Assembly (NCBI GenBank): GCA_947502305.1
Contig: CANMZA010000002.1
Location: 773,041-837,040 of the forward strand
DNA length: 64,000 nucleotides
Reading direction: 5' to 3'
Source: an uncultured Erythrobacter sp.
GTDB taxonomy: Bacteria; Pseudomonadota; Alphaproteobacteria; Sphingomonadales; Sphingomonadaceae
Position 1 is the stretch's first letter. Each line of letters opens with the position of its first letter. The translations under genes and the position numbers were made by a program. Below, one piece after another: positions 35,574-43,955 of the stretch. Under the pieces are notes generated by a model, which was not told where the DNA came from, made no database searches, and saw only the letters and a program-made list of their open reading frames with translations.

Positions 35574-36116
35574 TTAGTTTTTCCCGCCGGGTAAGAACCT
35601 GGCGATGCCGCGGCCTAGCTTCATCAGCCTGATCAAGGTTGGCTTGGGCAACCCTTGGACATCGGCATACCATCCAGTGAGGGTGCCGATAAAATCATGC
35701 ATTCGGCCAATGCGATCTCGCACATGCACCGGCACATCTTCACGTCCGTGCAGGCTCTCGGCAAGCTCGCCCATCAATTGGATGGTTGGATCAAGTTCGC
35801 GGCGTTTGCGCTCGGCCGCGATCTTCATCAACATATCCCAAACGTCGGTCTCTGCGACGAAGTGATCACGTCGGTCCGCTTCGACATGAACGCGCCTGAC
35901 GATGGAGTAGGATTGCAGCTCTTTCAGCCCGCTCGAAACATTAGACCGCGCCAGCCCCAAGGCTTCGCAAATCTCCTCCGCATGCAGCGGACGATCCGAA
36001 AGATAGAGCAAGGCATGAACCTGCGCGACGGAGCGGTTGACGCCCCATTCTGTGCCCATCTCACCCCAATGCAGGATGAAAGCGCGGGCTTCGGGAATTT
36101 CTAGCAATCGGCTCAC
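35574..36116 (-). CDS. GbsR/MarR-family transcriptional regulator
   Basis: A 180-aa winged-helix regulator of the GbsR branch: GEMGTEWGVNRSVAQVHALLYLSDRPLHAEEICEALGLARSNVSSGLKELQSYSIVRRVHVEADRRDHF is the classic GbsR core (HTH at ~50-75). The C-terminal half is helical, probably for dimerisation. Start GTG 36116 follows GAAAGGGG; the longer ORF crosses the operator. Autoregulation is expected from the palindrome at 36135-36154. Confidence 0.85.
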   Translation of the reverse strand: MSRLLEIPEARAFILHWGEMGTEWGVNRSVAQVHALLYLSDRPLHAEEICEALGLARSNVSSGLKELQSYSIVRRVHVEADRRDHFVAETDVWDMLMKIAAERKRRELDPTIQLMGELAESLHGREDVPVHVRDRIGRMHDFIGTLTGWYADVQGLPKPTLIRLMKLGRGIARFLPGGKN

Positions 36117-36134
36117 GACTCGGCCCCTTTCTTG

Positions 36135-36154
36135 ATTTCTGTAATTACAGAAAT
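36135..36154. promoter_or_regulatory. Perfect 20-bp palindromic operator upstream of the GbsR-type gene
   Basis: ATTTCTGTAATTACAGAAAT, perfectly self-complementary, 19 bp upstream of the GTG start. AT-rich and distinct from surrounding GC-rich sequence. Confidence 0.8.
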
Positions 36155-36206
36155 TGAAGGATTCGGCAAGCCATTTCGGCAAAACCGGTCAATTTACGCC
36201 AGTGTC

Positions 36207-37368
36207 TTAGCCGTGCTCGCCGAGCATTGGGGAGGGGTGATCGAGCGCCAATTCGCCTTCTGAAAAGGTGAACGGGCTGCGCACGCCGGGCATTCCGCCA
36301 AGGTCCACGCGCAAACCGCGGGCGATCACTTGCGGGTCGGCAAAAACCTCATTGAGCTGATTTATCGGTCCGGCTGGCACTCCATGCACCTTGCAGGCGT
36401 CAAGCAATGCCGATTTCGTCCAACTCGCCGTCGTCTTGGCAATCTCAGCATCGAGATCCGCCGCATGTTCCACCCGCCCTGAATTGCTAGCGAACCGCTC
36501 ATCTTCCACCAGATCGGACCGCTCTAGCATTTGCGCCATCCGAACGAAGAGACGGTCATTCGCAGGCGACAGAATGACATGCCCGTCCTGAACGGGGAAC
36601 ACGCCGTAAGGCGCAACCTGAGCATGTGCGTTGCCCATGCGCGGCGGATTTTCGCCGGTTGTGAAATGATAACTGCCCTGATTGGCCAGCAACGCGACCG
36701 AACAATCGAGCAAAGCGATATCGACATGTTGCCCGCGCCCTTGCTTTGGCCCGGCGCGTTCGCGCTGCAACAAAGCCGCCTGAATTCCATTGGCGGCATA
36801 GACGCCGGTTGTGAGATCGGAGATCGAGATACCCATTTTCACAGGCACACCATCGGGCTCTCCGGTGATCGACATAAAGCCGCTCATGCCTTGAACGACA
36901 AAGTCATAGCCCGCCTCTTTCGCGCGCGGTCCGGTTTGGCCGAAACCCGTGATAGAGCAATAGACCAGCGAAGAATTCTCCTTGCCCAGAGACACATAAT
37001 CGAGCCCAAATTTGGCGAGGCCACCGGTCTTGAAATTCTCGATCAACACATCGGCATCGCGCGCCAATTCCCGGACCCGCGCCAAATCGCTAGCATCAGT
37101 GAAATCAGCAACAATGCTGCGTTTGCCGCGATTGCAAGCGTGGTAATAGGCGGCTTCTTTGTGGACGGCCCGATCGGCGCCAACGCGCTCCACCCAAGGC
37201 GGCCCCCATAGACGCGTGCCATCGCCTTCTGGGCTTTCAACCTTTATTACATCGGCACCCAGATCGGCGAGTATTTGACCGGCCCACGGACCGGCCAGCA
37301 CCCGCGCCAATTCAAGCACTTTTATCCCGGCAAGCGGTGCATTGACATTGCGCGGCTGACATAGCCAT
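36207..37368 (-). CDS. CaiB/BaiF-family CoA transferase with an apparent frameshift at its N-terminus
   Basis: A class III (formyl-CoA transferase-like) CoA transferase of ~385 aa. Typical opening PLAGIKVLELARVLAGPWAGQILADLGADVIKVE, DVLIENFKTGGL, GYDFVVQGMSGFMSITGEP and a C-terminal VHGVPAGPINQLNEVF. The catalytic Asp should be in the DFTD/NRGKRSI region following family logic. The conserved frame has no ATG/GTG/TTG before the domain except ATG 37445 deep inside scoB. Ignoring one base near 37347 joins ATG 37368 (or 37362) to the domain as MSAAQVNAPLAGIKV, so the length given is not a multiple of three. Confidence 0.75.
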
Positions 37369-37389
37369 TGCGGTGCGGGCGGGAGCTCT

Positions 37390-38055
37390 TCAGGCAGCTT
37401 CGAGCGCCACTTCGTAATTGGCGCTCGTTTGCGCGGCAATCTCATCGGCGGTGACGCCGGGCGCGATTTCGATAAGCTGAAACGCCCCGCCATTGGCGCC
37501 CCGGCGGAACACTCCCAAATTCGTGACAATCATATCGACCACTCCTGCTCCGGTGAGCGGCAGTGAGCATTCTGGAATGAACTTTGGACTGCCGCCCTTC
37601 GCTGTGTGATCCATCACGACAATGATCTTCTTAACGCCGGCGACTAAGTCCATTGCCCCGCCCATTCCCTTGATCATTTTGCCGGGGATCATCCAGTTTG
37701 CGATGTCGCCATTCTCAGCAACCTCCATCGCGCCCAGCACGGTCAAATCAATGTGGCCGCCCCTGATCATAGAAAAGCTGGTGGCGCTGTCGAAATAGGC
37801 GCTGTGCGGCAATTCGCTGATGGTTTGTTTGCCCGCATTGATCAGATCGGGATCGACTTCATCATCGTAAGGAAACGGGCCGATGCCCAACATCCCATTC
37901 TCGCTTTGCAAGGTTACCAGCATCCCAGCGGGTATATGGTTTGCGACCAAGGTTGGGATACCAATGCCGAGATTGACGTAATAGCCGTCTTGCAATTCCA
38001 TTGCGGCGCGTGCGGCCATTTGGTCGCGGGTCCAACCTTTTGCATTGTCGCTCAT
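37390..38055 (-). CDS. scoB: 3-oxoacid CoA-transferase subunit B
   Basis: A 221-aa SCOT beta subunit moving CoA between succinyl-CoA and acetoacetate. Catalytic Glu in SENGMLG (~52), [15 protein letters not shown] near 28-42, [14 protein letters not shown] and MDHTAKGG segments are intact. Its start overlaps the stop of the lipoprotein gene (4 bp, ATGA), and the alpha subunit lies beyond that gene. Confidence 0.93.
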   Translation of the reverse strand: MSDNAKGWTRDQMAARAAMELQDGYYVNLGIGIPTLVANHIPAGMLVTLQSENGMLGIGPFPYDDEVDPDLINAGKQTISELPHSAYFDSATSFSMIRGGHIDLTVLGAMEVAENGDIANWMIPGKMIKGMGGAMDLVAGVKKIIVVMDHTAKGGSPKFIPECSLPLTGAGVVDMIVTNLGVFRRGANGGAFQLIEIAPGVTADEIAAQTSANYEVALEAA

Positions 38056-39227
38056 CGCGCGGGCCTTTCAGACAAGAGCGGCGTGGGAATGAGGAACCAT
38101 CCCTCGCCAATCAAAGGTTCCAGTGCAATCGCGTCACTGGGGTTGAGCAGATAGCCAAATAATTCATGGAAATCTGACCGCGTATCTCCAGCAATCGCGA
38201 TCAAGCAGGAATTGCGCGCCAGCTCGTCCCGTCGCGATTGCTTGCGTTCTTCGGAAGTGCGCATCAACAACACCTCGTCGATCCCAAGCGGGTCTAGACC
38301 GGATGCGCGTAAGGCTGCGCGAATCTCATTGGTCTTTTCAATCGAGTTTTCCGAAATCCAAGCAATGATCACACCTTTCAGCCGCAATTGCGCCAAGCGC
38401 TGCGCCAAAGCGGGCGACGCGCTTTGCGGGTTTACCGGCAGCAATTCGCCTTCCTCTGGATCAAGATCGATCAAGACGGTGGAGACACCTTGAGTGCACC
38501 GCGTGCGATCCGGCTCAAGCATAGCCGGGTTGCGCAAAATGGCGGAATCGCGCGCACCCGAACCGGCAAATTCTGCAGATCCAGAATAAGCAAAGAGCGG
38601 ATCAAAAAATGTACCGCCTGCGACTGCAGGTGCGGCCTGAGGAACAGGTACGACGATGCTGGAAGAGGCGCTCGAACTTACCGCTGGCGCAGGCGGCGTC
38701 GCCGCGAGCGGCGTTGTCGATGCCACTTGAGCGCTTGCTAATTGCTCGCTTACCTCTGGGGCGGTTTGGGCAGCCTCGGCATTCGAAGGCACAACGGCCA
38801 GCCGGTTGGTTGGCACTGCGAGCACCCCAGCTTGAGTGTTTGCGGCGGCTTCTCCACCCGCTGATGCTGGGCGAGTGGCTTCTGGAACTGCTGCGACCTC
38901 GGCCACGGCTGGTTCAGAGCTGGCCGCTTCTTCCACGCGAAACACGCCATTCGCGCTGGAGGAGCCTGTTCCAACTTCGACCGAGCCGGTTGGCGCAGGA
39001 GCATTGGCCGCATCCGCATCCGCAATGGCGCGCGTTACTTCTACTGGAACGGCCTCAGGAGCCGCCGCGACTTCCGTGGGCGGTTCACTTTCAGTCCGGC
39101 CGCCGCCTGCCATCAGGCCGCCTGCCGCCAGAGGGAATGCCGCAGCGATGCAACCTTGTAATGACATCGCCATACCGCCAGCCGCGACCAGCTTTAACGT
39201 GCGTTTGCGTTCCATATCGAAAATCAT
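38052..39227 (-). CDS. Lipoprotein with a HAD (acid-phosphatase-like) domain, inserted between scoA and scoB
   Basis: A 391-aa protein. N-terminal signal with lipobox SLQGC (Cys near 26), then ~170 residues of Ala/Pro/Val/Ser-rich linker. From ~residue 230 a HAD-like domain: motif [11 protein letters not shown] (DxD), motif II AWISENS, a Lys in RKQSRRDEL and motif [10 protein letters not shown], reminiscent of the e(P4)/class B acid phosphatases. Overlaps scoA by four bases (ATGA 39224-39227) and scoB by four, so all three are coupled. Start could be the internal ATG 39215. Periplasmic phosphatase activity is inferred only. Confidence 0.7.
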   Translation of the reverse strand: MIFDMERKRTLKLVAAGGMAMSLQGCIAAAFPLAAGGLMAGGGRTESEPPTEVAAAPEAVPVEVTRAIADADAANAPAPTGSVEVGTGSSSANGVFRVEEAASSEPAVAEVAAVPEATRPASAGGEAAANTQAGVLAVPTNRLAVVPSNAEAAQTAPEVSEQLASAQVASTTPLAATPPAPAVSSSASSSIVVPVPQAAPAVAGGTFFDPLFAYSGSAEFAGSGARDSAILRNPAMLEPDRTRCTQGVSTVLIDLDPEEGELLPVNPQSASPALAQRLAQLRLKGVIIAWISENSIEKTNEIRAALRASGLDPLGIDEVLLMRTSEERKQSRRDELARNSCLIAIAGDTRSDFHELFGYLLNPSDAIALEPLIGEGWFLIPTPLLSERPAR

Positions 39228-39946
39228 GCCTCTTCTCGTGATCGAACCGTGCGGAACTCGATCTGTTTGTCATAAGGTGCGCCCAAAATGATGCGATTGA
39301 CGAAAACACCGGGCAAGTGAATTTCATCTGCGTCTAAAGCCCCAGCCGGGACGATTTCCTCGACCTCTGCGATGCAGATCTTACCGCAAGTGGCGGCGGG
39401 TTGATTGAAATTGCGGGCGGTTTTGCGGAAGATCAAATTGCCGGTTTCATCGGCCTTCCACGCTTTCACGATCGCCAAATCGGCAAAGATACCGCGTTCC
39501 AGAATATAGGTCGAAGTGACGCCGTCTTGATCGGGAAAGCTCTGATGCTCTTTCCCTTCTGCCACTTGGGTGCCCACACCAGTCTTTGTGTAAAAGCCCG
39601 GAATGCCTGCACCGCCGGCGCGCATCCTTTCGGCCAAAGTGCCTTGGGGGCAGAATTCGACCTCCAATTCTCCGGAGAGAAATTGCCGCTCAAATTCCTT
39701 GTTTTCGCCGACATAGGAACTGATCATCTTGGCCACTTGCTTAGTGCGCAGCAATTTGCCGATGCCTTCATTGTCGATCCCGGCATTGTTGCTGGCAAAG
39801 GTGAGGCCGGTGACACCGCTATGCTGAATCGCATCGAGTAGCCTTTCAGGAATCCCGCAAAGGCCAAAGCCGCCCGCCGCAATCAGCAGATTATCGGCAA
39901 TCACACCATCAAGCGCGGCGGCGGCATCGGGGAAAATCTTTGACAT
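39224..39946 (-). CDS. scoA: 3-oxoacid CoA-transferase subunit A
   Basis: A 240-aa SCOT alpha subunit: AAGGFGLCGIPERLLDAIQ, LTFASNNAGIDNEGIGKLL, ELEVEFCPQGTLAERMRAGGAGIPGFYT, all family features. Works as a heterotetramer with ScoB in ketone-body use. First gene of the leftward operon; its promoter lies in the 610-bp gap to the CDC48 gene. Confidence 0.94.
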   Translation of the reverse strand: MSKIFPDAAAALDGVIADNLLIAAGGFGLCGIPERLLDAIQHSGVTGLTFASNNAGIDNEGIGKLLRTKQVAKMISSYVGENKEFERQFLSGELEVEFCPQGTLAERMRAGGAGIPGFYTKTGVGTQVAEGKEHQSFPDQDGVTSTYILERGIFADLAIVKAWKADETGNLIFRKTARNFNQPAATCGKICIAEVEEIVPAGALDADEIHLPGVFVNRIILGAPYDKQIEFRTVRSREEA

Positions 39947-40244
39947 TAAAAGGGCCTGATTGTTGCGGTTCGTCGGACGGCTATTTGGATCGCCAGTTGC
40001 ATTGTGCAGCCGAGCGATCGCAACCGTAATTAGTCGCTAGAATGGGCTGTGTCACGCATCGGAATGGACATGCCGAATTTGCCGATAGCGCATGCTGCGC
40101 CGCACAATGAAATTGACCATATTTTCGTCAAAAAAGCCGGAATGCCCAATTTTTAAGCAATGGAGCAGGCCAATTTGCCCCCAATAAGGGCTGTAGATGG
40201 TGCATTAATTGCATTTTATGCAACTAAAGATGCGGCTTTCGCAC

Positions 40245-40273
40245 TTGCACAAAATTGGCCCCGCACTCATATC
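40245..40273 (+). promoter_or_regulatory. Putative promoter of the candidate sRNA
   Basis: TTGCAC (40245-40250), a 17-base spacer and CATATC (40268-40273). The predicted start is near 40280, at the first hairpin. Confidence 0.4.
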
Positions 40274-40279
40274 TGTTTG

Positions 40280-40340
40280 TGCCTTCTAGGCATCCTCTCC
40301 CAAACTGTTTAAGCCCGGCCTTTGTGCCGGGCTTTTTTTG
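40280..40340 (+). ncRNA. Candidate small RNA with unpaired anti-Shine-Dalgarno tract
   Basis: About 60 nt: hairpin TGCCT-TCT-AGGCA (40280-40292), a single-stranded stretch containing CCTCTCCC (40294-40301), then an intrinsic terminator AAGCCCGGC/GCCGGGCTT with seven Ts. No plus-strand gene lies upstream for it to terminate, since scoA is transcribed the other way. C-rich unpaired loops that pair with ribosome-binding sites characterise several alphaproteobacterial sRNA families; no specific family was recognised. Confidence 0.5.
40311..40339 (+). terminator. Strong intrinsic terminator of the candidate sRNA
   Basis: 9-bp perfect stem (40311-40319/40326-40334), CTTTGT loop and T7 (40333-40339). 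Confidence 0.85.
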
Positions 40341-40556
40341 TCTGGCGTCTATGCGCTGCGCGGGTCCTCTTTGATTTATGTCACGGCGACAATCCGGTGT
40401 GTAGGTCCGCGCACAATCCCGCGCCACCCCGCTCGCTCGGGTTTCGGATTTGTGAACGCAGCACCCGCGCAATACCCGGTTTGCAATCAAGGGCGGGCAT
40501 CCTTAGCTACGTTGCTAAGAAAATTAATCTAGCCAATCTTCCCAAAGGACCTGCCC

Positions 40557-42863
40557 ATGGCTGATGCCGAAGTTGCCGCCAAAAACCGTACTGTGCGCTT
40601 GCAAGTTGCTCCGGCTCGGCAAGAAGAATCGGGTCAAGGTATTGCCAGAATGCCGCGCTCGGCTTTCCAGAAACTGGGCATTACAGAGGGTGACGTTGTC
40701 GAAATCACTGGCAAGCGCCCAACCGCCGCAATCGCGATGGCTGCCTATGCAGAGGATGACACTCTGGATGTTGTGCGTCTGGATGGGTTGCAACGCGGCA
40801 ATGCTGAGGCGGGGTCTGGCGAGCATGTTGAGATAAAGGTTGCCGAATCGCGCCCCGCGACGCGCGTGGTGTTCGCCCCGGCTCAGCGGGAAATGCGGCT
40901 GCAAGGGCCGACGCAGGCGCTGAAGCGCAATTTTTTCCGTAAACCCATTGTTGCGGGCGACCTGGTTGCGACAACTGGCCAACAACCGGTTCAGAATATG
41001 CCATCCGATGTGCGGCAATTGCTGCGCGCTCCGGCCTATGCGCTGACGCAAATTCGCCTGTCCGTTGCCTCGACCAGCCCCAAGGGCATCGTCCATATTG
41101 ACGAGAACACAGAAGTTGAGCTGCGCACGGAATTCGAAGAGGCAAGCGATGGCCGCGCGGTCGTCAATTATGACGATGTTGGCGGGATGGGCGACACGAT
41201 CCAGCAATTGCGCGAAATGGTCGAATTGCCGCTGCGCTATCCTGAATTGTTCACCCGGTTGGGCGTCGATCCGCCAAAAGGCGTGCTTTTGCATGGCCCG
41301 CCGGGAACAGGCAAAACCAGACTGGCGCAGGCAGTCGCGAATGAAAGCGATGCGGAGTTTTTCACCATTAACGGGCCCGAGATCATGGGCTCTGGCTATG
41401 GTGAAAGTGAAAAACGTTTGCGCGAAGTGTTCGAAGAAGCGACCCGCGCTGCGCCTGCCATTGTTTTCATTGATGAGATTGATTCCATCGCGCCAAAACG
41501 CACGCAAGTGCCCGGCGAGGCAGAGAAGCGTCTGGTTGCGCAGCTGCTGACATTGATGGACGGGCTAGAGGCCCGCGCTAACCTCGTTGTGATCGCAGCC
41601 ACCAATCGTCCTGATGCGATTGATGAAGCGCTGCGCCGTCCCGGCCGGTTTGACCGTGAGATTGTGATCGGCGTTCCGGACCAAAATGGTCGCCGCGAAA
41701 TCCTTGCCATCCACACCCGCGGCATGCCGCTGGAGGAGGCGGTCAATCTCGACGAATTGGCGCGCGTGACGCACGGGTTTGTTGGCGCCGATATCGCGGC
41801 CCTCGGCAGGGAGGCGGCGATTGATTCGGTTCGCCGGATCATGCCGCGCCTTGATCTTGATGCGCGCGAAATTCCCGCCGATGTGCTCGAAGACCTATGC
41901 GTGACGCGCGATGATTTCTTCTCCGCACTCAAACGCATTCAACCCTCCGCTATGCGCGAAGTTATGGTCCAGATGCCCAATGTGGGCTGGGACGATATTG
42001 GCGGCGTTGGCGATGCCATCGACAAGTTGAAAGAGGGCATCGAACTCCCTCTCAAAAACTCAGACGCATTCCGGCGTTTGGGCATTCGTCCGGCCAAAGG
42101 GTTCTTGCTCTATGGCCCCCCCGGTACTGGCAAGACCTTGCTGGCCAAGGCGGTTGCGAAAGAGGCGGATGCCAATTTCATTTCGATGAAAAGCAGCGAT
42201 CTGCTTTCCAAATGGTATGGCGAAAGCGAACAGCAAATTGCCCGGTTGTTTCAACGCGCCCGTGCGGTGGCACCATGCGTCCTGTTTATTGACGAGATCG
42301 ACAGCCTCGTGCCTGCGCGCGGGTCGGGTCAGGGCGAACCGCAAGTGACAGGCCGCGTGGTCAATACGATCCTTGCAGAGATGGACGGACTGGAAGAATT
42401 GCAATCCGTCATCGTGGTTGGCGCGACAAATCGGCCAACATTGGTGGACCCGGCATTGCTGCGTCCGGGCCGTTTTGATGAACTGGTTTATGTCGGCACT
42501 CCGGATGCACCGGGCCGCGAACATATCTTGGGCATTCATACAAAGAATATGCCTCTTGCAAGCGACGTCGATCTCGCTTCGGTGGCGGCGAAGACTGACC
42601 GCTTTACGGGCGCAGATCTAGAAGATGTTGTGCGCCGGGCTGGCCTTGGTGCGCTGCGCCGGATGGGCGGCGATGTGACTGAGGTCGCGGCGCTCGATTT
42701 TGACGAGGCGCTCAAAGACAGCCGCGCGACGGTCACTGCAAAGATGGAAGCGGAATATCGCAAAATGCGCGGTGAATTGAAGAAGCGCGCAGCAGAAGCC
42801 AATCCAATCGGTTTCTTTGCGCCCGACAGTCTGGAGCCGACCCGCGCGAAAAAGCACGAATAG
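40557..42863 (+). CDS. CDC48/p97-type double AAA+ ATPase
   Basis: A 768-aa protein with a CDC48 N domain (double-psi barrel: RNKTVRL-like start, [26 protein letters not shown]) and two AAA modules. Each has Walker A GPPGTGKT (about residues 247 and 520) and Walker B VFIDEID/LFIDEID, the second followed by an SRH ([17 protein letters not shown]). Unfolds or segregates protein substrates in archaea and eukaryotes; bacterial copies are rarer and little studied. The D2 C-terminus lacks an obvious HbYX proteasome motif (ends RAKKHE). Preceded by a long leader. Confidence 0.92.
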   Translation: MADAEVAAKNRTVRLQVAPARQEESGQGIARMPRSAFQKLGITEGDVVEITGKRPTAAIAMAAYAEDDTLDVVRLDGLQRGNAEAGSGEHVEIKVAESRPATRVVFAPAQREMRLQGPTQALKRNFFRKPIVAGDLVATTGQQPVQNMPSDVRQLLRAPAYALTQIRLSVASTSPKGIVHIDENTEVELRTEFEEASDGRAVVNYDDVGGMGDTIQQLREMVELPLRYPELFTRLGVDPPKGVLLHGPPGTGKTRLAQAVANESDAEFFTINGPEIMGSGYGESEKRLREVFEEATRAAPAIVFIDEIDSIAPKRTQVPGEAEKRLVAQLLTLMDGLEARANLVVIAATNRPDAIDEALRRPGRFDREIVIGVPDQNGRREILAIHTRGMPLEEAVNLDELARVTHGFVGADIAALGREAAIDSVRRIMPRLDLDAREIPADVLEDLCVTRDDFFSALKRIQPSAMREVMVQMPNVGWDDIGGVGDAIDKLKEGIELPLKNSDAFRRLGIRPAKGFLLYGPPGTGKTLLAKAVAKEADANFISMKSSDLLSKWYGESEQQIARLFQRARAVAPCVLFIDEIDSLVPARGSGQGEPQVTGRVVNTILAEMDGLEELQSVIVVGATNRPTLVDPALLRPGRFDELVYVGTPDAPGREHILGIHTKNMPLASDVDLASVAAKTDRFTGADLEDVVRRAGLGALRRMGGDVTEVAALDFDEALKDSRATVTAKMEAEYRKMRGELKKRAAEANPIGFFAPDSLEPTRAKKHE

Positions 42864-42866
42864 GTC

Positions 42867-43955
42867 TTAAGGTTCGCCCGCTTTTGCGTGGCCGTGCGGA
42901 ACTTCGAGCCGGTGGCGAATTAGCGCATCCGGCATGTCTTGGCGCAGCCATGCCATCATGTGTTCCCGCACGTCGCATCGCAGCGTCCACAGATCGGCAA
43001 TCGTGTTTGAGCTGACAACCATGCGCAGCTCAACGCTTTCGGGATAGGCTTCTGTCACGGCGAGCCCGCAATTGCGGCCATCGAACAATTCATGCGCCTC
43101 GACATAGCGAGCGAATTCCGCGCGGATCGGGGCAATATCCGTAATCGGATCGAGATGTAGAAAAACCGTCCCGGTTAGCGCTTCGTCTAGACGTGACCAA
43201 TTTTCGAAAGTGTCTTCCAAAAACCGGCTGGTCGGCACCACCAAGACGCGTTCATCCCAAGTGCGCACTGTGACGAAGCTCATATGAATTTCTTCTACGC
43301 GGCCCGTTTCGCCATCGACCTTTACCAGATCGCCTATCCGCATCGGCTCCGTGAGCGCGACTTGCACGCCTGCAATCAGCGATTTTAAGGCAGGCTGCGC
43401 CGCTGCGCCGATAGCAAGCGCCGCCAAACCGGCAGAGGCGAGCATGGTGGTGCCAATGCTGCGCACCGCAGGGATAGCGAAGAGCATCAAGCCAATCGTG
43501 ATCAGGATTATCGAAAATATCGCAATCCGAGAGAGCACGGCAATGCGGGTCCGGCGGCTGCGCGAAGTAAGCGGGTCAGCATCCGCCATCCGCAATTCCA
43601 TTGCCGCCGTCAGGCCGCGCACCACATTATAAGCAATCCAACCCAAAAGAGCAGGGCGTACGAACTGCGCAATCGGCTCCCACACCTGTCGTAAAGCTGG
43701 GTCACTCTGCGCCGCGACCGTCAATCCAATGGCGAAAATGGAGTATTTTATCGGCCTGCGGATACGCTTGATCAGCAAGTCATCCACGGCAATTTCGGAT
43801 AGATGCGTAAGCCGCCCGACAATTGCGAACACCGCCAAATAGGCGAGATATGCGACCGCAAGCGCGACACAAACCCGCAGGCCTGAGGCAGCGAGAATGG
43901 CCGTGACGGTGCTCCAGTCAATATTGCCGATTGCGTCCATCCCGGTTGCTTCCAT
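42867..43955 (-). CDS. Second MscS-family mechanosensitive channel
   Basis: A 362-aa channel. N-terminal TM helices (LRVCVALAVAYLAYLAVFAIV; IKYSIFAIGLTVAAQ; RIAIFSIILITIGLML) lead to the pore helix GTTMLASAGLAALAIGAAAQPALKSLIAGVQVALTEPMRIGDLVKVDGETGRV and EEIHMSFVTVRTWDERVLVVPTSRFLEDTFENWS. Starts at ATG 43955, sharing one base with the polA stop (TGATG). Only 3 bp from the convergent CDC48 gene. Different subfamily from the YbdG-like channel. Confidence 0.88.
   Translation of the reverse strand: MEATGMDAIGNIDWSTVTAILAASGLRVCVALAVAYLAYLAVFAIVGRLTHLSEIAVDDLLIKRIRRPIKYSIFAIGLTVAAQSDPALRQVWEPIAQFVRPALLGWIAYNVVRGLTAAMELRMADADPLTSRSRRTRIAVLSRIAIFSIILITIGLMLFAIPAVRSIGTTMLASAGLAALAIGAAAQPALKSLIAGVQVALTEPMRIGDLVKVDGETGRVEEIHMSFVTVRTWDERVLVVPTSRFLEDTFENWSRLDEALTGTVFLHLDPITDIAPIRAEFARYVEAHELFDGRNCGLAVTEAYPESVELRMVVSSNTIADLWTLRCDVREHMMAWLRQDMPDALIRHRLEVPHGHAKAGEP

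Larger units (their letters stand above)
39947..40556. other. 610-bp gene-poor region before the CDC48-type gene
   Basis: Holds the scoA promoter, a small TTGCAT/ATGCAA inverted repeat near 40209-40223, the candidate sRNA at 40280-40340 and the ~215-nt leader of the AAA ATPase (with AAAGGA before ATG 40557). No credible ORF was seen on either strand. Confidence 0.6.
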
